Positions 12,805 through 23,949 of a stretch of DNA of 64,000 nt are shown here, in pieces. Both the position numbers and the translations under genes were made by a program. This stretch comes from Parelaphostrongylus tenuis. Taxonomy: Eukaryota > Nematoda > Chromadorea > Rhabditida > Metastrongylidae. Where the stretch lies: the NCBI GenBank assembly GCA_019055375.1, contig JAHQIW010000153.1:62001-126000 (forward strand), given 5' to 3'. Within the stretch, counting starts at the first letter, position 1, and each line of letters opens with the position of its first letter. The notes under the pieces are model-generated. The model was not told the origin of the DNA. It searched no databases and saw only the letters and a program-made list of their open reading frames with translations.

Positions 12805-12870
12805 GGAGGCTAGTAAGACCAGAATGGACACAAAATGTGCAAATTGTCTTACTGGCCATTCTGGTCTTTA
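12805..12870. repeat. Short inverted repeat (hairpin)
   Basis: 'aagaccagaatgg' is followed about 35 nt later by its exact reverse complement 'ccattctggtctt'. A second nested pair (agtaagac / gtcttact) overlaps it. It can form a stem-loop; no function is indicated. Confidence 0.6.
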
Positions 12871-13129
12871 CACATGTGCATCTATGCCATCCAAAACATG
12901 TACTTATATCAAAGGCGGCATGCATATTGCATAAACGTCGTTGTTACGGTCCAACAGTGTCATGTAGACCACAGATGTGAGGCATAAATCGTGGGGAAGA
13001 TGTAATCAAATCCGCTCATTATATCAAGTCATGCAAATAAGAACTAAATGATCTGAATAAAGCCTGATCCAATCGTGTCAGCTATTGTTGTATCTTCGAC
13101 TGCATACAAGAGTCTTCTGTAGTGATGAT

Positions 13130-13300
13130 TTAACGAAAGGTTCTTGATAATATGAGCTGATCATAGAGCAGTGGCCATTTCTGAACATCAACTCTGAAGC
13201 CATAATTAGAGCATAAGTTCAGGGACTTTTCTGTTAACGACGAAAAGGATTTTTCCTCTTTTGTTGGGCAGTAAATTTCCACCAGGCTTTCAATGGCTGT
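13130..13300 (-). CDS. Possible last exon of an unrecognised minus-strand gene
   Basis: After a strong acceptor (tttcctacag) the frame is open from the first base for 56 residues and ends at TAA. It starts TAIESLVEIYCPTKEEK and ends ILSRTFR. The composition looks protein-like, but no family is recognised. Upstream exons could be those between 14.9 and 16.8 kb, but no joining phase can be proven. A chance open frame after a chance acceptor is the alternative. Confidence 0.3.
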   Translation of the reverse strand, partial: TAIESLVEIYCPTKEEKSFSSLTEKSLNLCSNYGFRVDVQKWPLLYDQLILSRTFR

Positions 13301-13439
13301 CTGTAGGAAAGAATCCCGATGATCATGAAAATGCACTTGCTTTTTGAGAAGACTTTCTTACAGCGCTGTAGTACAGAGAATTAGATTAGATTTTACGCGC
13401 GTCGCATGTTATCGCCAGTATTTCTCACACGACAGAGTT

Positions 13440-14330
13440 CTACCTTAAGGCCGTTAGTAATCATTCGATAGCGCACACCAATGATTTTGAGAGTGTACTT
13501 ATTTTTTAAAAATGCTCTCTGTGTTGAGACACTGAACGTATGTTTTCTATTCACACGCAGCTATTGTTGATGCACGTATTTCTGCTACTTATTTGACAAT
13601 TTTTTTTCTCAGTTTCATGGAGATTCCTAAGCTTTCGTTTTTTCACATGTAAAAAAACTCCTTATCGTCTGTTAACTTGAGCACTCCATTTTAATTTTAT
13701 TTTGCTAAATACACTCGCCAATGTGCTTAAGCCCAGGCGGCCTAGGCCCAAGCTCGTAAAGCATTTGACCACACAGAGGAAATATTGGAGTATCATAGTC
13801 ATATGCTCCATTCAGCTTTTCGATCTGAACAAAAGCAGCAAATCTGATTACAAAAGTCATCTCTGCACGTGCGTCAGGCTGCGCCATCTGTCAATCATGC
13901 GATCGATACACAGTCACTTGCACACCTTAGCCGACAAGCGATGCGCATGGTATGTGAAAATCACACATTTTCCTTCGCCGCAGTGCGGTGAAAGGCATTT
14001 TTGAAAACATGAGCAGTATTGGATTACCGAAATTTACGCTTGAATGATTACTACTACTCTAAAAAAAAAGCTCTGTACTGCGAAAAAATTAGCATGTACG
14101 AAATTGAATATCAATTTCTGTGCTGCTGCACATTATGAGAGCGTTTTTTAAAGCCAAGTGCGGTGTTAAAATAAACGTAATTTACGGCATCGAATGGTTA
14201 CTATTTATCTAGGGAGATAATCCTGTTTTGCGAAAAATACGTGCTATGACGCGTATGAAACAATTTCGCTTTTAGCGCTACAGCGCTTCAAAAACCTCAG
14301 AGCCGACTATTTAAGCATTTAATATAAGGG
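13440..14330. repeat. Family D dispersed repeat units
   Basis: Contains 'gtaatcattcgatagcgc', 'acgcttgaatgattactac', 'atcgaatggttact', 'gcgaaaaatacgtgc' and 'acagcgcttcaaaaa', on both strands. The same blocks recur at 33.8-34.4, 35.2-35.85, 38.3-39.4 and 63.0-63.3 kb. These are diverged copies of a unit of roughly 200 bp. No gene is supported. Confidence 0.6.
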
Positions 14331-14942
14331 ATATCTTTTTTCTGGGTATTCTGTCCCTCGATCATGTCTATGCTGCCACCAATTCGTTACTTATTGTGCC
14401 CTTAACAAATCTTTACCACTACTACTTTCACCTATGACTTTCAGCTTGATGTGCAAAGAAAAGCATTCACTGACACCTTGTAATCCTAAGTTTTACCATA
14501 ATGCTCCAACCTAAATCAACAGCAAGTAGCTATATGTGATAGTTCAATCAAGCGACACTTCTATCATGTTTCCTATGGAACTGCGCATTTTTTGTGAGAA
14601 CGCAGGTTTTCATCTGTGCAATTACAGATGATAATTTTATTGGTGGAACTGTAGCAATGAGATTTGCGACTCTTTGAAGTTTCACCATCGACAGTTGCCG
14701 TTTACTTTTGTTTCATACATCGTTTCTCTACATATGTCAAAACGAGCTACCAGACCTCACTGGAAAATGGATGCAGCACAGAATTTTAGTATGGATGTTG
14801 CCTGCAGATGAACTCATGCCATTATTTTGACAACTAATAGAAAGTTTAGCATGCGCTGACAATGGTGCGTTTTTGAAAAAACATCACAACTCTGATTTTG
14901 TCAATATCCAGAATTGGAAGCTTTGACTCAAAGTTCTTTTAA

Positions 14943-15110
14943 TTAATGACGCTTCACTTCAAATTCATATTCATCGAGTTTTTGCCTGAGCGTCGTGTAC
15001 AGAGATTTACCAACATGCTGAATGTGTAATGGATTTGAATTTCGCCAAAACATCAAAGTGAAAAGTCTAGGATTGGGAAAAAGGCTCATTGATGGGAAGT
15101 TAAGTACGAT
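14943..15110 (-). CDS. Possible terminal exon, unrecognised
   Basis: Follows the acceptor attctacag and is open from its first base for 55 residues to TAA. It begins IVLNFPSMSLFPNPRLFTL and ends EYEFEVKRH. A possible internal donor (G|GTAAATC) could shorten it. AATTAAAA lies just past the stop and may be a weak polyadenylation signal. Same strand as the exons at 15.9-16.8 kb, but no phase link was established. Confidence 0.3.
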   Translation of the reverse strand: MVLNFPSMSLFPNPRLFTLMFWRNSNPLHIQHVGKSLYTTLRQKLDEYEFEVKRH

Positions 15111-15910
15111 CTGTAGAATTCTTATCACAATAAAATTTGAGTAATTGAAACAGCGGAAAAAGTCTTGAACTTTAGTGCTCTAACGTTGATGTATTACTTC
15201 TTTTAGTACTAATGTTTTAATGCTTCATGATCGACGAAGCAGAATATGACCTAAACGTGTTTAGAGTTTTCACTGAACCCTGCTGGATTGACGCCCATCC
15301 CTTACGGACTCAAATCCATCTTTCCAGACATAAGATTATCCGTTTGCCTTTAAAACTATCATTCTCTGTCCTTTCCTCTTCTCCTTCTTCTCTACAAGCT
15401 TTTTGAAAGAAACGTCGGCTCCTGCTTACTGTCCCCACTTTACTGGGTTCCCCTCGTTGTGGGTATTTCAGAAGTGTCACTTCTACTATGGACTTATGTT
15501 GCGCTCGAATTTCGTCTATTCCAGTTTTTCGGCCTGATCTCAGCGTAGTTTTTTGGAATCGCTCTACTTTTTGTAGTCACGTATCGATTATCACCAAAAA
15601 GGTTTATTAGCAAAGGTAACAACAATCGCTAAGTGCTTTTTATCTCAGTTAGTTTGATTGAAATAGATGTTCACCTCAGATGTCAACTGTTTATTGTGCT
15701 AACGTTGTCGCCAGAAGAAAAGAACTTCAAGAGGAGCGATAACTAGTAAATCCGCGTCGAGCTGATAAAATAGAGCATTTGTCTACATAAAAGAGCTATT
15801 GCCAACTGCTACTGTGTCGGTAGCACAACCACTCAGTTGTTGTGTTATTTCTCTTACTGATAATAATGACTACTTGGAAGACCAGTAGATTTCTGAGTAC
15901 ACAAATGATA

Positions 15911-16459
15911 TTAGCCAATATCGTCATTCGAGAAAAGTTGACTTTGAACACTAGGCGCTAACGGCACTACAAGAATGGACTTAGCCAAACCGGTAAAATG
16001 TGGATTGTACTGCTGTGCAAGCACCCGTTTTCCGGTTCTAAGATAAAATGATATGAAAATGAGGGCTGTTTCTTGCTGAAAGATTTCGCAAATGGAGCTG
16101 TTTTTCACTCTTCTTTTGTCTTATTAGAGAACTTCGAAATAACGAACTGTTTTGTAACTGAAGCGTAAAGGGAAAGATGGTGTGATTTGTTGAACATTCT
16201 ACTGCGGATGCAGCATGCATTGCGACTGCCGTAGTTCACAAAAGTGAATCAATTCACATTGAGCATCTCCAATGACTTTAGGTTCTGTCGATTCACCAAT
16301 CAGTTCTTTTAACTTCACTAACAGATATCGTACCTCTTGACCACGAGTGGATGGGTGTTTTGTCGACCGAGGATGCAGGATCAAGAAAAAACCATATTTG
16401 TTCCGCAGGGCACTTTTAACCAAAGTGTCAAGAGAGTATTTATACGATGTATTTTGGTA
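15911..16459 (-). CDS. Two phase-matched exons of an unrecognised minus-strand gene
   Basis: The first segment runs from about 16459 to 16203. It contains SLDTLVKSALRNKYGFFLIL and a KELIGESTEPKVIGDAQCEL stretch, and ends at donor CCGCA|GTAGAA in phase 2. A 165-nt intron ends in ttttatcttag. Exon 16037-15911 resumes in the required phase with TGKRVLAQQYNPHFTGLAKS and ends NDDIG-stop. The phase match and protein-like composition support a real gene. The 5' boundary of the first exon is uncertain because the better acceptor at 16490 runs into a stop. No domain family is recognised and no signal peptide or membrane segment is obvious. Confidence 0.4.
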
Positions 16460-16581
16460 CTTGGACACATTTTGTGGTTGTAATCAGAGCTGTGGCCATG
16501 AAAAGGAAAATTTTGAGAAAGTAGCCTGACAATTATAAAAGCTTATTGCTACCAAATAATAATGTTTGAATGTGATTGAGA

Positions 16582-16790
16582 TTACGTTTCATTCTTTTGA
16601 ATTGCTACACTGTCATTGTCCCATCCGTCAATTGATCGTATGATTCGTGAGAGACGCATAATCGCAAGAAACGTAGCACTCTTGGAATTCGTGAAAAATC
16701 CACCAACGTCTAACATAGCAATAAGGGCTCGTAATCTGCAAACTACAGAAGAATCTGGATGTGGGCTTACACTTGTCAAAAATCGGATAA
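16582..16790 (-). CDS. Possible upstream exon of the 16-kb minus-strand gene
   Basis: An open minus-strand frame reads SVSPHPDSSVVCRLRALIAM, then LDVGGFFTNSKSATFLAIMR, and ends near a GTAATC donor (NET in phase 2). It lies 120 nt upstream of the exon pair at 16459-15911, and its codons look like real protein. Its phase-2 donor does not join cleanly to the next segment. The plus strand is also open here for 78 codons. One of the two must be a shadow, and neither is proven. Confidence 0.25.
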
Positions 16791-16859
16791 AGGGGAAAGA
16801 GTCGGATAGTATGAAATGCCTTACAGCTATTGAGGACTTGTCGTCTATGTAAATACTTA

Positions 16860-18630
16860 CCTATGCGTGTGTGAATGTGGCTATGAAGCTCTTCTCTTAT
16901 TTTTGCAATAGTATATCAGCGTATTACTCCAGAGGATTTTTCTAATTCGTTTCAACAGATATTCTTCATGAAATTCGCGTGATGCTTTCACTTGGAAGCA
17001 GAATTATTTCGGTAAAGTTGCGAGGCATACGGTTCTGATCCTCGTACAATTCATGCGTTGTTGACAGATTTATACTAGACCTTTTCAGGAAAACCTCAGA
17101 TTTCGAGAAGTTAATCTCAGCTGATATCAGGTGCTATTACCAATTATTATAGGTGATTATTCACAGGTGGGAAAACCAATGTCATTCACAGGTCATGAAA
17201 AAAACCAAAAAATCTTTATGCAGTAGCTGAACTCAAAAGCAAATCTGGAGGTCTTTGTCTCTATGATATGTGAAAGGAAACGAACTAAAAATGTGCTAGT
17301 ATCCGTCCATACGTGAAGCCAGATCGTATAACAACTATGAATGATTTGAAAACTTGGAAAAAACAACTATCTATGCTGAACTAGAACTTCTAGCGGCCTT
17401 CTTCATTCTGTGTGCAGTGACAAATTTCAAGGAGCGTGGTATTCGTAGGATGGAAAGACTTTTGTACTAAACTTCTTGTGTGATTTTTTTAGCTTTTTAA
17501 ACCATTCTCTCCTCGATTCTCGTTATGCTTGTGCGAGATGAGCAACGTAATAGATTGAAGTGATATTTGAATGTGTTGATTCGTGAGGTAGACGACATCA
17601 GATTCAGTAAGAGCGCTAGGCAATCGTTTCTATCCTCGACCATCATCGTGCACGACTTCTTTCGCATCCGCACTTAACACAAACTTGCAGCTCTTCAACA
17701 CTTTCTCCTTAATTTGGCCATCTCTAGTAATCATTAGTAGCTTGATTAGAATTAACACTGCTTCTTTTTTTCCTTTTTTCCATGATTGCTAAGCAGGCAG
17801 ACTTTTTCTTCAACAAAATAAAGAATGTACATAACAGAAGGTAAGTAATCCTAATATCTTTTGCTTTTCTTGATATATGAATCGCATGTTCTATATTGTA
17901 ATCGATTATAAGGCCCCTCTAGCGCAATGGTGGAAGGCTTCAGGCAAAATACACGTTAACCTTGTTCAACCAGTACGCTATGATCTATACCACATTTTTC
18001 ACCCCTCTGAGATCGGTAATTTGGAACCACATTCGCTTCAGAGGATAGCACAGCTGACTTAATATGTCTACAGACCACTGCAAGTCATTGTGTAGGACAA
18101 CTGCGCATTCAGTCACCTCTAATGCTATTCCTATTCGACGAAATAGCTCACTCTCAAGAAATTGATTAACTTGAGACCCTGACTCTTTAACCTATCATGA
18201 ACAGCTTGACCTTTTAAAGGTTAATTATTTGTCTTCTAGCAAGTTTTGAAGCTTTAGTGACAGAAAGCTTGAAGTGCTCATGTGCGTGGATTTTGAATGA
18301 GTCAACGACGAATGGTCAGTATCCAAGTGTATAAAAACTGGACATGATCGCTGATGAATGTTTTGATGATTGATTAGACTTTGTCATGAGATAGTTTAGT
18401 CCCCTCATATTATATGATCGTGACTCCGTCTAGACGGTTTTCACGTTGCTCCTGCGCAAACAATGGCTAGGTGATTGAGAAAAGTCGGCAATGCTTTTAG
18501 ATTATATCATCACCTATTATCATGGTGAATGTGCTTAGCTAAGAATCACTATATAGAAAATTTTCGCAGACTTGCTATTCATTCTGCTGCCTTCCAAAAC
18601 TCGCTATAAACTTCGACATAATCCGAAAGA
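16860..18630. other. No gene seen; weak tRNA-like A-box at about 17918
   Basis: No exon with motif or splice support. 'ctagcgcaatggtggaagg' near 17918 resembles a pol III A-box, and 'ccttgttcaacc' about 40 nt later is a poor B-box. This may be an old SINE head. Confidence 0.3.
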
Positions 18631-18639
18631 TTGCGTTGG

Positions 18640-18810
18640 GCCTTTTCGAGGTTTGATATGTCACTGGCTTACGTACGTTTTCGCGGTCTCGCCCGCGTTA
18701 CCAGAGCCACGTGCCTCACCAGTCACTCCTGCTAATAGTAGGGATTTGACAATCTTTTGTAGACATCTTATACCACCACACCTTTCCTGCGAATGGTGAA
18801 AGCGATGTTC
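18640..18810. repeat. Family C-like fragment
   Basis: 'cgaggtttgatatgtcac' followed by 'cgttttcgcggtctcgcccgc' and 'ccagagccacgtg' resembles the Family C left block, strongly diverged. The 93-codon minus-strand frame across it is not supported as a gene. Confidence 0.35.
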
Positions 18811-18949
18811 CATCTGATTACGACGTGAGTTGTGTACGCTTGAAAAATGATTTTGAAGCGACTCCACCCATGATGAAGCAGCTGTCCTCTTCAGGCAATC
18901 TGCCAAACTCTTCACGAAGAGCATTGTGATTTTTTTTGTCATCTTAGTG

Positions 18950-20380
18950 CAATCACATTACAACATCGCTACGGACTGTAGTCAGAGGATGAAAGTATTC
19001 GAGTGCTCACGAGGCTGACAGCTGTTTTGACAGTTTTTCAAGATGCGTTTGCACTGTTCTTGCATAACGTGAGATCTCCTCCTAAGTATTGTGACCTTGT
19101 CCTTTCTTTTTACTGATTTGCCTCTGAGAGGCTATTCCCCAACCGTCACTTTTCTGATTCCGGTGACTCACGATAATGAGAAACGATTAGACTATAAGCA
19201 AAAAAATGTTGTCAAAACCAGTTAACACAGTAATAATTTTCTAGGAAAAGAAGGTATCTGATGATCTACTCTTGCTGTTGGCAAGGAGTAACTATGATCA
19301 GCCGAGTAATCCTATTACCACTATATTTTGATATCCCTTTGAAATAAAGAAAAAATTTTAACATCCCGCCCCCACTATGCGGGTTCGACTCCCGTCCAAG
19401 GTCGTATTTTTGCTCACCACTCAATGCTTTTAGGTATGTATTTAACATCTCTTCTTTTATCCTAAGTTAGCTCGTATCAAAGGAAATGATCTTTTTGGTA
19501 CTTCGCTGATAAAAGACCAGACTCTCGTGATTCACTATGGAAACTGCTCGAACACTTGAAATTCTGATAAGCGAACAGAACACATTAACGACGTACAAGG
19601 TGACTGAACTTCCGACACCGTCACTGCATACGTCACCTTTCTTATTGCTGTTTTTTCACTCATTCTCGTATTGTTCGCTGATTGGCGGGTGTATCGAAGT
19701 GTTTATTAGTAGAACACTATTTTTCAGCAATACATGAGGAAAGAGCAACGCAGATGGTCCGATCATTTTGACGTAACCAACATTATGGCCTCTAAACAAA
19801 AAAAAAAGATGCAGTCGATGCTTTTTTAGTTCGAGTTAAGTGATTCACATGACTGCTATCTCAGTGCTTTAGAGATGCACTGGATTGAAATTTGAGTGAG
19901 AGATTTTATAATTGTTTGAAGTTAAACAGGAAATTTATCTACTACTGATGCTTCTTAAGCTCGTGTTAGGGATTTTCCATTTGTGGATAGGGATATCTAG
20001 CATCGCCTATTTTCCCACTGCTTTTGTTCAAAATAGTATTGATATATGTAGAAAAAGCACACACACACACACTCTTTCTCTCTCAAGGTATGATTTTTTG
20101 TGAGCTAAATTGTGATGCACAGAACCTTTTCCTCTTAGGATAAGAAGCTAAATCACTATTGTTCTCTATCGGCTTCTTATAAAAGTGTCTTTCCACACTA
20201 TAAAAACTGACTTTCCTTTAACCGCGGCTTTGCCTCTCAGTTGTGTTCCTCTTATGGCATAGAATATACTAACATCTTTCTTTCTTTTATTATGATTAAA
20301 CTGACGCGAGGTTGACGATATATTTTGTTCGGCTGACGTCTTGATGCTATCGTCTTCTTTAGAGCCGACAATTTGATGCG
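18950..20380. other. No gene; isolated T-arm-like site and (CA)n run
   Basis: At about 19377-19400, 'gcgggttcgactcccgt' is a good tRNA T-arm/B-box with a 5-bp stem. No A-box or acceptor stem lies upstream, so it is at most a tRNA or SINE fragment. A short (CA)n-(CT)n run sits at about 20060-20085. Confidence 0.4.
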
Positions 20381-20387
20381 ATTGCCC

Positions 20388-20637
20388 TCAGTTAATCATC
20401 TCACTGGGGCACGTTGTCGTTCGATTGAAATCCTCTTCGGTGCAGTAATGTCTGCTTGAAGTAACCTCACCTAGCGATTTGTTTTTATACAGGACGGCTG
20501 TTGCTTGATAGTGATTGTCGACTGACAATACTTTCTTTTCCACATCGTCAACCCATTCTATAGCAGCCGACATAGAATAGATAGTAGATTCGTCGCAACA
20601 TTCCGTGATTTCAGATCGGCCAGTTAATAGAGTACTC
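20388..20637 (-). CDS. Possible Cys-containing extracellular exon, unrecognised
   Basis: After an atcctag acceptor the frame is open for 82 residues to TGA. It reads STLLTGRSEITECCDES, later WVDDVEKKVLSVDN, then HYCTEEDFNRTTTCPSEM. It has four cysteines and two possible N-glycosylation sites (NKS, NRT). Overlapping its 5' edge in another frame, bases 20683-20624 encode a start-headed hydrophobic run (MCYIAITVLVFILILG) that looks like a signal or anchor sequence. The arrangement suggests a small secreted or type-II membrane protein whose two halves are now one base out of frame, or two exons whose junction I cannot place. No family is recognised. Confidence 0.35.
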
Positions 20638-20949
20638 CTAGGATTAGTATAAAAACTAATACTGTTATAGCGATATAGCACATATTATCCTTGCCAATGT
20701 TCAATAAAAGTAAATCTGAAGGATATTGTTTTTCGGTCTCTCTAAAAGATGGTCGTATTGTCAATGGTCTAAAGAATATCAAAACCGACAGAACTTGTTC
20801 AAACTTAGCACGCTTCATGATCTTTTCTTGTTTCGAGCACGTACGACGGCAAATTTCCATCCGTCCATTTTTCAAGATTTTTCATCGCAACACACGTGAG
20901 ATAATCCTAATTCTTGATTCTTTCACGTCTAAGCCTACATGATGCGCTT

Positions 20950-22075
20950 TTCGCACTTTTGACAACAAGCTACATTTTCGTCGGACTTTTCAGCAAAAAA
21001 AGACAATTTTCCTTCTATTATTTTTCATTGACATTTGCATTCTCCTGTGAACCTGACTAGACAAGCGCATTGAGTTGAAAGCGAAAAAAGAAATGAATGT
21101 GGTGCATTCTTACACGGTAATATTCAAAAATGCACGATATTATTCAAAGGAATGACGAGTTTAAACCTCCATCATTTCTTCAGATTCCTTGTATTGGCAA
21201 GACATCAAAGCCCAAGATAATAATAGTTCGAAAGCTTTTCTGCCAGATCTTTATGCAGTAGAGTCAAGCGCAAAAAAAACCGAGGGAGAAGTTATCTAAC
21301 ATTTTAGCTTGCCTAGATCAGTATTTTGACAATTATGCGTGCACTTTTATGTTCGATCGGCATGATGATTATGGCATTTTAAAATTTTTTTTCTAGCTTT
21401 TGAGTTCCTATTCTAGCCTCTTTTCCATTCTGCGAGCAGCGCAATTGAGCGGTGATTTTAGAAAATCAGCTTGCTGTTTCTTAAATAATTATTATCTACT
21501 AAAATAATGATTTCTACTAACTGGCTGGCCGTGAATGGCTAGGAGCCAGCAAGTCAAAAACCTGTCGTCACCGCCTACAGCTAAGATTTACATAGTTAAA
21601 AATGGGGAAAGGCTTACCGTTATTTGCCAAAAACTTCTCAATTAATGACAGTTTTTTTCGATGAGTTTGTCGAAGCATGTAGGCGAGCTATAAAAAGTCC
21701 ATAACTTCGTAACTTCATAGCGGTGTGCGTGCCAGTGCGTCAGAAGCATTCGTATTCGTTGGTGTAACCATTTAGGAAATAAAATTAACGACGATTTCAA
21801 CACATTTAGTACTGTACACTTGGTCAACATTCCATGAAACGTGTCAAAATCGATGAAAAAGGCAAAGAATTTCCAAGAAAAACTTTGTTATATTAGTCTA
21901 AAGAGCAAAGTGGCTGACGTCGCTGGGCCATTCAGATCAGATTTGGACAAAAAACGTCTCTACCGAAAGTATAGAGATACGTAGTGGCATAGAAATATCT
22001 TTATGTCAATAGTGATACACGATGAAACTACGCGCATCGGCACAATCAGCAATGGTGGGTAGAACTTGACTTCTT
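20950..22075. other. No gene seen
   Basis: AT-rich, with stops in all frames and no repeat family I can name. 'ctggctggccgtgaatggct' near 21520 is unexplained. Confidence 0.35.
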
Positions 22076-22081
22076 CGGAAA

Positions 22082-22290
22082 ATGCAAATTGAACCGCCAC
22101 CTGCCGAATTTTTGCCATACTTTCGCGAAAGTCATGCCGTAAGGATGCAGAAGTACTATGAAAGTGTTAGAATGATTTCTGTGAGGACGCGCGATGAACT
22201 TGCGGCCCAATCATATTATGACTTTATGGAACAAAGCAACTTGATCGACAGGAACTCACAACACACGCGAGAACTGGTTATCTTCATAGA
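22082..22290 (+). CDS. Possible exon with DUF148/SXP-RAL-2-like helical pattern
   Basis: From an ATG, the frame reads MQIEPPPAEFLPYFRESHAV, then RMQKYYESVRM and TRDELAAQSYYDFMEQ, up to a possible donor (CTG|GTTATC). Proline-rich start, FLPYF, a spaced YY and a T-x-x-E-L block are the layout of nematode DUF148 (SXP/RAL-2, Ani s 5-like) proteins, which are usually secreted. That family assignment is inference from pattern only. No signal peptide exon or downstream half was found, so this could be a fragment or a chance frame. Confidence 0.3.
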
Positions 22291-22461
22291 TTTTCATGTA
22301 ATCTATGTAGATCTACGAGAAGAATCCGCGATTACTAGCTTTATTTACATGTACCTATGAATTTTCGCTCACTTATTTCAGTAGAAACATAGTTTGATAC
22401 ATAAGCCACTAACATACCAACCTCGAGATTGCTTGAAACAACATATCCGACAATAGTTTAT

Positions 22462-22681
22462 TCACAGCGTGATGTTACATGTACCTTGCAGAAGTTGTAG
22501 AGCAAGCAAGCTATTGCAGGAGTAATTTGCCAAAAGCTCTATTCGATCAACAAAGTTTAGTCTTGTGCTAATCTGAGAACGTTCTAAGAGTATTGTTAGT
22601 GATTTCCAGGAAGCAGCACTTTTCCCTGGCAGTAAACAACATCTATGTGAAAGCCATTTACTAAGAGAATTGAGCAATGAT
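22462..22681 (-). CDS. Possible last exon of an unrecognised minus-strand gene
   Basis: A strong acceptor (tacttttcag) is followed by a frame open for 72 residues. It starts SLLNSLSKWLSHRCCLLPG and ends LLQGTCNITL-stop. An AATAAA hexamer overlaps the TGA stop on the same strand (22462-22457), which would give an extremely short 3' UTR. The entry phase is 2. No family is recognised. The stop/AATAAA overlap may be coincidence in AT-rich DNA. Confidence 0.3.
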
Positions 22682-22737
22682 CTGAAAAGTATAGACACTT
22701 TCAATCAACCATTTTGAGACCTCATTTGATAATAATG

Positions 22738-22829
22738 CATCCTGACAGCACAATTTGAACCTTTCATGAGGTCTGTTATTGCAGTTCCATAACAGACCTC
22801 ATGAATGGTTTGAATATGCTGTTAGGATC
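22738..22829. repeat. Small perfect-core hairpin element
   Basis: 'atgaggtctgttat' is followed after a 9-nt loop by 'ataacagacctcat'. The pairing extends outward with few mismatches to 'atcctgacagca' and 'tgctgttaggat', giving arms of about 40 nt. The outer ends are near-perfect terminal inverted repeats, so this may be a miniature element. Confidence 0.7.
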
Positions 22830-23701
22830 TGATAAATGCTAAGAGATACTCTTGACTGTTTCCCAAACAAAAATCACTTGATGTGTGATGTTGCGTTTTT
22901 GAACAATTTTTACTTCAAAGGCATTTTCATGTACCACAACCGTTCGACATTTTTATGAGTTAAGCATTTTCTAGTACGGGTAAGAAAGCATTTATAGTCT
23001 TGCCGTGTGCTCCCAAGAAACTGAAAGCAGACTTAGAAAGGCTTTGATCAAAAACGTAAAGCTACTCGTATAAGCACGGCTTCAATGTTGCATATGCCTT
23101 CGGCTAGTAGAATAGCTCACTCGTTGAAAAGGTGTACTGGTAAAGACAGAGTTGCCAAAAATGACGACGAAGATGTTAAAAAAGACACTCCATTTTCTGT
23201 ACTACCCATCACATCAACCTCAAATGTTCGTCGCTATAAATTCGTTAAGCACGTCTTCGACGATCTTCCTGGAAACTTGTAAGCTGCTAGTGCGCCGGAA
23301 TGAAATAATTCTGGTAGAGGTATTGGCGTCGAGGTCTTACTTACTATAAATCTGGGAAATTGAACGATTTTTACAATGTGCATTTGGAATGAATAGCTTT
23401 CCTAGGAAGATTGCAAACAACTTAGGGTGCATTGTTTTCTGATGATGAATCGCTTTCACGTCTGTGACGTTTCGACACTTAACTGCAATAAAAGACAACT
23501 TTGTACATTAACATTTGTGCGGAATAAGTGATTTGTTATGAAAAAGTGGTGCACCACAAACCAGAGCACATGAATCATTGCTGATTTCTACGACGTAAAC
23601 GCAAAATGGAATTGCAACCTTGAGTAATATACTTTAATGGTTCGTTTGCCGTGGAAGAGTTTTTCCAAGTCTGTGATAATCCATCCATCCGATGACAGAT
23701 C

Positions 23702-23932
23702 ATGGATCTAGGACCCTGTATGGAGAGGGATGCCATTCCAAACTTTTGCAAATTCTTTTCACTGCCTCGCTTCACATCCCTTCGTACACCACCTGCTGGT
23801 GTTTCATTTAACGACAACGATATTCATGCTGCTCCATGTGGGAACGGTTTTGGAAACTGCAGAGCTGACTCCGATAGCGGAAATTTTATAGCGACCGGCA
23901 GGTCAGACTGCGATTGTAGTCACCGTAGGAGG
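23702..23932 (+). CDS. Possible Cys-rich exon, unrecognised
   Basis: After a gatgacag acceptor the frame runs from MDLGPCMERDAIPNFCKFF to GRSDCDCSHRR and meets a GTGAAT donor at about 23932. It includes CGNGFGNC and CDC cysteine clusters, suggesting a secreted domain. The opposite strand is also open, and no domain name fits. Treat as a low-confidence candidate. Confidence 0.22.
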
Positions 23933-23949
23933 TGAATGTCGGTTCGAGT

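Noticed and set aside
19377..19400. Functional tRNA gene from the T-arm-like block
   Set aside because: No A-box, D-arm or acceptor stem within 100 nt upstream.
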